Positions 6,855 to 13,849 of a stretch of DNA of 64,000 bases are shown here, one piece after another (the first letter of the stretch is position 1; every line of letters begins with the position of its first letter). Source of the DNA: Pseudomonadota bacterium (GTDB taxonomy: Bacteria; Pseudomonadota; Gammaproteobacteria; Burkholderiales; Burkholderiaceae_F); NCBI GenBank assembly GCA_021842465.1, contig JAKBZN010000002.1, forward strand, positions 1-64,000. Reading direction: 5' to 3'. Under the pieces are notes generated by a model, which was given only the letters and a program-made list of their open reading frames with translations, had not been told where the DNA came from and did not search any database. The position numbers and the translations under genes were made by a program.

Positions 6855-8984
6855 CTACGGATCGGCGTCGACGCGACGCAGATCGAATTCGAATCGCGCG
6901 CCGTGCGGCGACTCGTTCTCCGCGCGCAGCGTGCCGCCGTGCGCGCGGACGATCGCGTTGCAGATCGCCAGGCCGAGGCCGAGACCGGCGCCGACTTCCT
7001 TGGTGGTGAAAAACGGCTCGAACATGCGGGCCATCGCCGCCGGCGTGATGCCCTTGCCGTTGTCCCGGACGGCGATGACGATCCGCTCGTCCTCAATTCG
7101 CGTTTCGATGCGAACCCAGGCCGGCGGGGCCGCGGCGTCGGGGGACCGCGCGCTCGGAGTGCGGGTCGCGGCGGCGGCGTTGGACAGCAGGTTGATCAGC
7201 ACCTGGGTGATTTCGCGCTCGGTTCCGACGGCCCGGCACGACCGTGCGCGCACTTCCACCCGCACCTGCGCCAGTTCGTGGCGACAGAAGCGCAGCGCGG
7301 CGTCGATCGCGGTGGTGACGTCGAAGAGCTGCCGTTCCGCCGTGTCGGGATCGGCGTTTGCGTCGGCTTTCGCGTCGTCACGATGGCGGAACGCGAACAC
7401 CCGCAGGCCGGCGACGATGTGCCCGATCCGGTCGAGGCCGTCGCGGATCGTCTCCACCAGTTCGGCAACCCGGTCGGGTGGTTCCCGCGGCGCCTCGCGC
7501 AGCAAGGCGACGGCGCCCTGCATGTATGACACCGGGTTCTGGATCTCGTGCAGGACGCCGGCGGCGAGCACGCCGATCGACTTGAGTTTTTCGTGCTGGA
7601 TCAGGGCGGCGCGGACCGAGGCGAGCTCGCGGTTGGTGGCCTCGAGCCGGTCGTTGAGCGTGCGCTGCGCGCGCTCGGCCATCGCCGCGCGCGCCAGGTT
7701 GCCCAGGCGTGCGGAGAGTTCGGCGAACGAGAACGGCTTGGCCAGGAAATCGTCGATTCCGCTTTGCAGCGCGGCGAGCCGTTCGGATTCCTCCATGCGT
7801 GCAGTGATCAGCACGACCTTGCATGCGAGGCCTTCGCGCCGCAAGGCGCGCACCAGTTCCAGGCCGTTGATGCCGGGCAGCATCCAGTCCGTGAGCAGCA
7901 CGTCGGGAGCCTGGGTGCGTGCCTGCGCCAGGCCCTCGATGCCGCTGGCCGCGGTCGCCACGTCGAAGCGGTCGGACAGCGCCTGCGCGATCAGCCAGCG
8001 CAATTCGGGCTCGTCCTCGACCAGCAGCACCGTGGGGCGCCGATCGACGATTTCGGCGGACGTCGGGAGGCCTACGTCCGCGGACGGTTCGCAGGCAATC
8101 CAGTTCGATCCCTCGGCGGCGAGATCCGGGGCCGGGGTTGGCGGATGATCCCGGTTCCTCGGCGCGGCATGGGCCGGTCCCCGCCGGGAGATCGGTAGCC
8201 AGACCGTGAACCGCGCACCTTTGCCGGGTGCGCTGCGCAGTTCCAGGCGGCCCGCCAGTTCGCGCGTCCACTCGCGGACCAGGGCCAGGCCGATGCCAAG
8301 GCCCTCATGACGGCACGATGGCGGCACGTTCATCTGACGGAACGGCTCGAAGACGGCGTCGTGGTGTTCCGGGGCGATGCCGATTCCCTGATCCTCGATG
8401 AAAAAGCCGGCTTCGTTTCCCCGCACGCAAGATCCGATGCGGATCTCCCCGCGTCCTGCGGAAAACTTCACGGCGTTGCTGAACAGGTTGAGGACGATGC
8501 ATTCGAGGCCGCGCACGTCGGCGCGGACGCGGACCCCGTCGGCCGCCAACGCGGCGACCAGCGTCGCTGCGCCCAGCCCGGGATGGTGCGAGGCGACGGT
8601 CGTCATACCGCGCAACCACGGATCGAGCGCCACCTCCTCGATCTGCAACGGTTGCCGTCGATCGTGCCGGATCCGTTCCCGCAGCCTTTCCGAAAGATGA
8701 ATCAGTCGCAGGCAGTTTTGCCGTGCGATGCGCACGCATTCTTCCGCCTCCGGTCCGAGTCCCGGCATGCCTGCAAGTCGCTGCAGCGGGCCGTCGACGA
8801 GGGTCAGCGGCGTACGCAACTCGTGCACGAGATGCAGCAGCGACCACAAGCGCCGCACCTCCCGCATTTCGGCGGGAATATTCGCGACTGCCGATCCCGG
8901 CAGCAACCGGCGCCGCAGATTGTGGAACCATGGCCCGTGCCCGCCCCATCCGGAGGCGTCACCCCGGGAGTTGATTGCGCTCAT
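6855..8984 (-). CDS. Hybrid sensor histidine kinase with kinase-receiver-kinase architecture
   Basis: The 709-residue protein has an unusual order. A first dimerisation/phosphoacceptor helix (LVHELRTPLTL, His54) is followed by a first HATPase domain (NLFSNAVKFSAG, EDQGIGIAPE, GLGIGLALV). A receiver follows (VLLVEDEPELRWL, phosphoacceptor in LLTDWMLPGINGLEL, KPFSFAEL), then a second phosphoacceptor helix (AAGVLHEIQNPVSYM) and a second HATPase (LLSNAAAA, DNGKGI, GLGLGLAIC). No membrane segment is seen, so it is probably cytoplasmic. The ATG at 8982-8984 has a good GGAAGGA site and overlaps the start of the divergent response-regulator gene. A phosphorelay between the modules or to that regulator is inferred. 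Confidence 0.88.
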   Translation of the reverse strand: MSAINSRGDASGWGGHGPWFHNLRRRLLPGSAVANIPAEMREVRRLWSLLHLVHELRTPLTLVDGPLQRLAGMPGLGPEAEECVRIARQNCLRLIHLSERLRERIRHDRRQPLQIEEVALDPWLRGMTTVASHHPGLGAATLVAALAADGVRVRADVRGLECIVLNLFSNAVKFSAGRGEIRIGSCVRGNEAGFFIEDQGIGIAPEHHDAVFEPFRQMNVPPSCRHEGLGIGLALVREWTRELAGRLELRSAPGKGARFTVWLPISRRGPAHAAPRNRDHPPTPAPDLAAEGSNWIACEPSADVGLPTSAEIVDRRPTVLLVEDEPELRWLIAQALSDRFDVATAASGIEGLAQARTQAPDVLLTDWMLPGINGLELVRALRREGLACKVVLITARMEESERLAALQSGIDDFLAKPFSFAELSARLGNLARAAMAERAQRTLNDRLEATNRELASVRAALIQHEKLKSIGVLAAGVLHEIQNPVSYMQGAVALLREAPREPPDRVAELVETIRDGLDRIGHIVAGLRVFAFRHRDDAKADANADPDTAERQLFDVTTAIDAALRFCRHELAQVRVEVRARSCRAVGTEREITQVLINLLSNAAAATRTPSARSPDAAAPPAWVRIETRIEDERIVIAVRDNGKGITPAAMARMFEPFFTTKEVGAGLGLGLAICNAIVRAHGGTLRAENESPHGARFEFDLRRVDADP

Positions 8985-9972
8985 GACGGTCCTTCCCCTG
9001 TTTTTTCCGACGCGCGTCGTGCTCATCGACGATGAGCCGCGAATCCTGCGCACCACTTCCTTGTTGCTCGAACGCCTCGCCGCGGTGGCTCAGGTCCTGT
9101 GCTTTGAACGGGCCCAGGACGCCCTCGACCACTTCGCGCGCGTGCGTTCCGGGACCGTCGGCCGCGATCCGTTTCCGTCCATCCGCGCGCGCGACGACTA
9201 CCGCGACGGACCGAACCGCGAAGCGCCCCGCATCCTGCGCGCGCTCGACCTTTCTTCCTGCTGCCTGCGTGCCGCGCTCGATGCGGCGCTGTGCGACCCC
9301 GTCGATTCGCTGGTCGTATGCGACTACGCGATGCCGCAGATGGACGGCATCGCGTTCTTCGAACGCCTTCCCGATCCGCATGTGCGGCGCGTCCTGCTCA
9401 CCGCGCTCTGCGACGAGCGGTTCGCCGTTCAGGCGTTCAATCGCAACCAGATCCACCAGTTCGTCCACAAGGCGGACCCGTCCGGACCCGCGGGGTTGGT
9501 GGTGCTGCTGACCGAGCAACTGCGCGCGTTTTTTCGCGCCCGCACCGCGGCGACGCAGGCCGCCCTCGCCGTGGGAGCCGGCGGCGAGTTTCTCCGCCAT
9601 CCCGGCGTCGGGACATTGCTTGATGTGGTGACGCGCGAATGCGGGGGGCGGGGGTTCGTTTTCCAGCCCGATCCTCCCGGATTTCTCCTGCACTGCGGCC
9701 CGGGGGACTACCGCCTTTTGGCACTGGCCGACGACGCGAGCCTCGACCGCTGCGCCCGGGTCGTCGAGGAAATCGACGGCCCGGGAGCGCTCGCCCGCGC
9801 GCTGCGGGCCCGCGAAGTGATGTCCGTGGGCCGCGACGGCCGGCCCATCTATGAGGCGCACGCCGATTGGCCTGCCGTCGCCCTCGCGCCGAACCGGCAG
9901 GGAGAGCGCGGCGATGCCATCCTGTTCTGGGCGGTGATTCCGTTGGCGCATCGGTGCGAAGAAGGTCGGTGA
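8983..9972 (+). CDS. Response regulator with an expanded receiver domain and an unassigned C-terminal region
   Basis: The N-terminus reads RVVLIDDEPRILRTTSLLLE, the acidic pocket of a receiver. The phosphoacceptor motif VVCDYAMPQMDGIAFFERL follows only near residue 115, and TA then K complete the site (RVLLTALCDE, QFVHKADP). A stretch of about 50 extra residues separates the first two motifs, much longer than in ordinary receivers. The last 130 residues (from about 195) have no recognisable DNA-binding or enzymatic domain. The gene diverges from the hybrid kinase, and their start codons overlap on one CATG, so the two are probably partners. Confidence 0.75.
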   Translation: MTVLPLFFPTRVVLIDDEPRILRTTSLLLERLAAVAQVLCFERAQDALDHFARVRSGTVGRDPFPSIRARDDYRDGPNREAPRILRALDLSSCCLRAALDAALCDPVDSLVVCDYAMPQMDGIAFFERLPDPHVRRVLLTALCDERFAVQAFNRNQIHQFVHKADPSGPAGLVVLLTEQLRAFFRARTAATQAALAVGAGGEFLRHPGVGTLLDVVTRECGGRGFVFQPDPPGFLLHCGPGDYRLLALADDASLDRCARVVEEIDGPGALARALRAREVMSVGRDGRPIYEAHADWPAVALAPNRQGERGDAILFWAVIPLAHRCEEGR

Positions 9973-10104
9973 GCGGCGCGGCCCGCGGACGGACCCGCCG
10001 GCATGGGGTCCGGGAGCGGAGCCCGAACACTAGGCGAGCTCCGCCGCCCTGCCACTACCGGGTCCGGGAGTCCCGTACCGGACCAATCGGCAAACAATGC
10101 CGAC

Positions 10105-11097
10105 ATGCCCTCTTCTCCGTCGCCGTCCCGGTTTCGTTCGCTTTTGGTGACGCTGCTGGCGATCGCCGTCGTTCCCGCATGGGCTGCGCAATGGAACGGG
10201 CTCGGCGCGGTGGCCGGTCTGCTCGACCCGGCCACCGCCTGTGCCGCACCGCAGGTGATCGGCATCTGCACTTGCGGCGGCGTGCCTTGCGGAGTGCGTA
10301 TCCGGCGCTACGTGCCGGTCGCGATCGTGGAGACCGTGCGTAGCCCGGGGGATTCGATGATCGCGGCGATGCCGTTCCTGCCGTCGACGTTCCGCGACGC
10401 GCTGGCGGCGGCGAGCGGACTCGGCGCCACCGGCAGTTCGTCGCTTTCCACCACCGACAACACCGCCGAGGCGCACGTCTGGACCCTGACGGATCTGCCG
10501 ATTCCGGGGCTGTCCTGCCTCGCCTGCGGCCCCGCTTCGGCGCTGGTTCCCGCCGCCCCGCCGGCCGGCGGCGGAGCCGTCGCCGCAATCTGCGGCGCGG
10601 TCGCCGCGACGGATCAGGCGCTTGCCGCCGCGGCCGGCGCGCTTGCGACACCGGGCATGCCGCGCCTCGTTTATGCCTCCGAACTCGATGCGGTGAATTG
10701 GCGGACGGGATGTCGCGATGTGGCCTCGGCGCTTGCCGCGATCGCCGCCGGATCGATCCCGACGGTCGGCGCCTGGGGCGCGTTGCTGCCGCGCCAGATG
10801 CGCGACATCGGTCCGCCGCCGCGGCTGGCTTCCGCCCTGACCGGCGTGCGCGCGATGAGCTTGGCGCGCGAGCAACTGGGCGTGTTCCCGTTTCCGGTCG
10901 ACACGCAGGGCAAGATGCAGGAGGCGTATCCGGTTGTGAGCGCTTGCTTTCGGGTCGGTCGCCTTCCTCTACCGACCGCGCCCGCGGCAGCGATGCCCGC
11001 CGAGGTCAGCCCCGACGGTCGGTATGCCTGGGTGTACTGGCGCCCGGTGGTCTGCTGCATCGGCGCATCGATGCAGGCGCAATGCCTCCGGCCCTAG
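10105..11097 (+). CDS. Orphan TraU-like protein resembling the integrating conjugative element PFL_4710 family
   Basis: The 330-residue protein has a signal peptide (FRSLLVTLLAIAVVPAWAA). Further features recall TIGR03756-type proteins of genomic-island conjugation systems: a Cys-rich segment VIGICTCGGVPCGVRIRRYV, LDAVNWRTG, GAWGALLPRQ, and an ending YAWVYWRPVVCC. Those proteins work in the periplasm in mating-pair assembly. Conserved cysteines are retained. No other conjugation gene is nearby, so its role is doubtful: remnant or repurposed. The start at 10105 is chosen because it gives the signal peptide; upstream codons are not protein-like. The stop codon overlaps that of the convergent bioC-like gene on one CTAG. 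Confidence 0.65.
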   Translation: MPSSPSPSRFRSLLVTLLAIAVVPAWAAQWNGLGAVAGLLDPATACAAPQVIGICTCGGVPCGVRIRRYVPVAIVETVRSPGDSMIAAMPFLPSTFRDALAAASGLGATGSSSLSTTDNTAEAHVWTLTDLPIPGLSCLACGPASALVPAAPPAGGGAVAAICGAVAATDQALAAAAGALATPGMPRLVYASELDAVNWRTGCRDVASALAAIAAGSIPTVGAWGALLPRQMRDIGPPPRLASALTGVRAMSLAREQLGVFPFPVDTQGKMQEAYPVVSACFRVGRLPLPTAPAAAMPAEVSPDGRYAWVYWRPVVCCIGASMQAQCLRP

Positions 11098-12011
11098 CGC
11101 GGCCTCCGCGACCCCGGCATGGCGATGGTCGCGATGCCCGCCGCCGCCGTTGCGCGCGGCCGCCCCTTCCATCCGTGTCCGATCACGATCTCGAAGGTGA
11201 GCGCGATGCGTCCTTCCGCATCCCGCAGGGCGTCGAGTTCGGCGTGCAGCGCACGGGCCACCCGGCCCGATGGCAGGCCGCGCGCCCGGTCCCCGCGCGG
11301 GTTGGCGCCGAGGGCGCGCACTTCGGTCAGCAATGCGGTCGCGTCGGCGAAGGTGAGCCGCAGCGTTTCGGACTCGGTCACCGGCGTCTCAAATCCCGCC
11401 GAGATCAGCATGTCGCCAAAATCGTGCATGTCGACGTAGGGCATCGGCCGCGCCGCCACCCCGGCACGCAGGCAGGCGGCGCGCAATTCCCGCAGGGTGT
11501 CCGGCCCATAGGCGCTGAACAGCACGAGGCCGCCCGGCCGCAACACGCGGGCGACTTCGGCGACGACGTCGTGGGGCGCCGGGTGCCAGGGCAGCATGAG
11601 GTTGGAGAACACCAGATCGATCGACTCGTCGGGCCACGGCAGGTGGCTGGCGTCGGCGCACACCGCCCACGGAGGCTCGGCCCGGCGCGACAGCAGCGCG
11701 CGCCAGCGCCGCAGGCCGCTCGCATGGGCGCGACCGTCATGCGCCGGATCCGCCCGCAGCATGGCCTCCGAGAGATCAGCGCCGAAGATCCGCGCGTCGG
11801 GAAACCGTGCCTGCAGCGCGGCGCGGCTTCGTCCCGCGCCGCAGCCCAGGTCGAGGATGCGGGCCGGGGCGTGGCGCAGCACCGACATCCGCTCGATCAG
11901 CCGGTTGCCGGTTTCCCGCACCAGCGCGTCGTGTTCCGCGAAGCGCGCAGCGCGGGCATCGAACTGGCGGCGAACGGTGGGAACGAGGATTTGGGTGCGG
12001 TCGGAGTTCAT
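11094..12011 (-). CDS. bioC: Malonyl-ACP O-methyltransferase-like SAM methyltransferase (BioC family)
   Basis: A class I SAM-dependent methyltransferase of 305 residues. Motif I is ARILDLGCGAGRSRAAL near residue 52, followed by FGADLSEAML, a motif near residue 125 with DASHLPWPDESIDLVFSNLM, and RPGGLVLFSAYGPDTL. The DLVFSNLxLxW signature and the FGPDTL-like motif fit BioC, which methylates malonyl-ACP to start pimelate synthesis for biotin. No bioF, bioA, bioD or bioB is adjacent. Its ATG directly follows the ftsX stop (TAGATG), so it is translationally coupled to ftsEX. BioC is favoured over a generic methyltransferase but not certain. Confidence 0.8.
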   Translation of the reverse strand: MNSDRTQILVPTVRRQFDARAARFAEHDALVRETGNRLIERMSVLRHAPARILDLGCGAGRSRAALQARFPDARIFGADLSEAMLRADPAHDGRAHASGLRRWRALLSRRAEPPWAVCADASHLPWPDESIDLVFSNLMLPWHPAPHDVVAEVARVLRPGGLVLFSAYGPDTLRELRAACLRAGVAARPMPYVDMHDFGDMLISAGFETPVTESETLRLTFADATALLTEVRALGANPRGDRARGLPSGRVARALHAELDALRDAEGRIALTFEIVIGHGWKGRPRATAAAGIATIAMPGSRRPR

Positions 12012-12956
12012 CTAGCCGGCGCCGCCCGCCCGGCGCAGGGCGGACCGGGTTGCCTGCGATGCGACGGCGGCGCCCAGCAGCCCGCCCACCGGGCACAGCA
12101 GCCATGCGAACGCCAGCGGGGTCGGGGCGTCCGCCCATCGCAGGGAATATTCGGTGGCGAGTTCGGCAACGACCGGGGCCAGCCGGGCGCCGGCCCAGAC
12201 CACGATGGCGGCGGCGAACCCACCGGCCACCGCCATGCTGATCGCGCCCGCATAGACGTAGGGCCGCCGCAGTGCCGCAGGCTCCATGCCGAGGATCTGG
12301 AACACCCGCAGTTCCTCCGGGTCGAGCCGCAACGCCACCCGGGGCCACAGATCGGCGATCAGCGAGAACCCGGCCACCAGCGCCGCAAGCAGCGTCAGGC
12401 CCAGCAGCGTTCCGGCGCGGGTGGCGAAATGGGTCAACGCGGCGAGCTTGCGCGCCGTCCCCGGTTCGTAGGCCACCGCGGTGACGCCCTTGTGCGCCCG
12501 CATCGCCGCGACCGCCGCTTCGATCGCGGCGGGCGTCGCGGCGGGGTCGAAGCGCACGATGAACGCATTGGGCAAGGGGTTGGGCTGCAGATCATTCAAG
12601 CCGCTGTCGGCCAGGCTTTTGCGCGCCACCAGCGCCGCGCGCGCGGCGTCGCGGCCGACGAACTCGACGGCAACGACGGGCCCGGCCTGGCGCAGGTCGC
12701 TGCGCATCGCATCAAGGTCGGCCAAGCGTTCGTTGCGCGCCGCGAACACGAGCGCGGACGGAACCGCCCAGGCCGGGCGTTCGGGCGGCCACGTACGCCA
12801 TGCCGCGGTGCCGATCAGGACCGCCGCCGCGACGACCGCCCCGGTGCACAGTGCCGAAACCGCCAGCGTCAACGGCTTGCGGAACAGCCCGCGCAAGGCG
12901 AACCGCAATGCCGCGGCCCGGCTCGACCCGATGCGTTGCGCCGCGGCGGCACTCAT
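12012..12956 (-). CDS. ftsX: Cell division protein FtsX
   Basis: FtsX is the membrane subunit of FtsEX, which links cytokinesis to activation of peptidoglycan hydrolases. The 314-residue protein has four membrane segments in the normal order: one near residues 27-50 (LAVSALCTGAVVAAAVLIG), then a periplasmic domain of about 120 residues (NAFIVRFDPAATP, then KGVTAVAYEP), then three more near 185-205, 235-260 and 280-305. RLDPEELRVFQILGM is the conserved cytoplasmic loop. Its start overlaps the ftsE stop by 4 bp (ATGA). The family call is secure although the sequence is divergent and Ala-rich, matching the decayed partner FtsE. Confidence 0.88.
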   Translation of the reverse strand: MSAAAAQRIGSSRAAALRFALRGLFRKPLTLAVSALCTGAVVAAAVLIGTAAWRTWPPERPAWAVPSALVFAARNERLADLDAMRSDLRQAGPVVAVEFVGRDAARAALVARKSLADSGLNDLQPNPLPNAFIVRFDPAATPAAIEAAVAAMRAHKGVTAVAYEPGTARKLAALTHFATRAGTLLGLTLLAALVAGFSLIADLWPRVALRLDPEELRVFQILGMEPAALRRPYVYAGAISMAVAGGFAAAIVVWAGARLAPVVAELATEYSLRWADAPTPLAFAWLLCPVGGLLGAAVASQATRSALRRAGGAG

Positions 12957-13720
12957 GCGGCGACCCTCCCGTCCCGAAGGCGCAGGATCCGGGCGCGCGC
13001 CGGCCAGCGCCCGGCGGCCCGATGCTCTGGCGCGGAGGTCGCGTCGGGGTTGAGATCGGCATCCGGCCGGGAATCTGCCGGCGCGCGGGTCGACGCGACG
13101 ACCGTCACGCCCGCCCCGGCGAACTGATCGACGACCGCGACGAGCTGCGCCGCGACCGGCGCGTCGAGATTTTCGAGCAGATCGTCGAGCAGCAGCAGCG
13201 CCGGCCGGTTCACGAGTGCGCGCGCCAGCGCGACGCGGCGCGCCTCGCCGCTCGCCAGGTCGGCACAACGGATCCCGCCGAGGCGATTCGCATCCAGGCC
13301 TACGAGTTCGAGCGCCGCGCGTGCGCGCCGCAACCCCTCGTCGGTGCCGACGTCGGCCACCCACGCCGCGAACGCCACGTTGTCCAGCACGCTGTGCCGG
13401 GCCAGTAGCGGCGCGGCCGCCGACAGGATGCCCAGGGATCGTCGCAGATGGGCGCGCGCCAACGGACCGACCGCAGCGAGGTCTTCCCCGGCGATACGGA
13501 TCACGCCCGCGCTGGGAACGTCCAGACCGGCGAGCAGGCGCAGCAGAACGCTCTTGCCGCTGCCGCCGGGGCCTTCGACCACGACGAACTCGCCGCGTCG
13601 CACCTGCAGGTCGATTCCCTGCAGCGCCGGGCGAAGCGCGCCGTAGCGCTTTTCCACGCCCTCGGCGGACAGCACCGGGGTGGCGACGTTGGGGGCCGAC
13701 AGGGTGGGTTCTTTTTTCAC
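12953..13720 (-). CDS. ftsE: Cell division ATP-binding protein FtsE, with degenerate ATPase motifs
   Basis: This ABC ATPase of 255 residues is placed as FtsE by its position directly before ftsX and by its overall length. Walker A is intact (GPGGSGKS near residue 50). Other motifs deviate: the Q-loop glutamine is missing (GILSAAAPLL); the signature reads LASGEARR instead of LSGGEQQR; Walker B reads LLLLDDLLENLD, with Asp in place of the catalytic Glu; and the H-loop reads VVASTRAP, with Arg in place of His. It probably binds ATP but hydrolyses it poorly, if at all (inference). The C-terminal 40 residues are an Arg/Pro/Ala-rich extension. The start is a GTG at 13718-13720; no in-frame ATG is near. 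Confidence 0.82.
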   Translation of the reverse strand: MKKEPTLSAPNVATPVLSAEGVEKRYGALRPALQGIDLQVRRGEFVVVEGPGGSGKSVLLRLLAGLDVPSAGVIRIAGEDLAAVGPLARAHLRRSLGILSAAAPLLARHSVLDNVAFAAWVADVGTDEGLRRARAALELVGLDANRLGGIRCADLASGEARRVALARALVNRPALLLLDDLLENLDAPVAAQLVAVVDQFAGAGVTVVASTRAPADSRPDADLNPDATSAPEHRAAGRWPARARILRLRDGRVAA

Positions 13721-13809
13721 GGCTTCCGGAGGAAGGCAGGAACTGGCGCGGATTGTACGTGGGGGCGATACCCGCTCCGGCCCGCCGCGCGTCTGTCACA
13801 CTCCCTTTC

Positions 13810-13815
13810 TATAAT
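13810..13815 (+). promoter_or_regulatory. Consensus -10 box (TATAAT) upstream of ppk
   Basis: TATAAT at 13810-13815 lies 35-40 nt before the likely start of the ppk frame and about 90 nt from the divergent ftsE start. No good -35 hexamer is seen at 16-18 nt spacing, so an activator may be involved; PhoB control is common for ppk, but I see no clear Pho box. A transcript starting near 13822 would have a leader of about 28 nt. Confidence 0.4.
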
Positions 13816-13849
13816 CGCACCAACCGGTTTCCGCCCAAAAGGTCGCAAG

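Noticed and set aside
5875-8148. 757-codon ORF opposite the LuxR and hybrid kinase genes
   Set aside because: It is the antisense shadow of two well-supported minus-strand genes; high GC creates long open antisense frames.
10698-13127. 809-codon plus-strand ORF
   Set aside because: It is a shadow of bioC and ftsX; its translation is Arg/Gly/Pro-rich with no domain.
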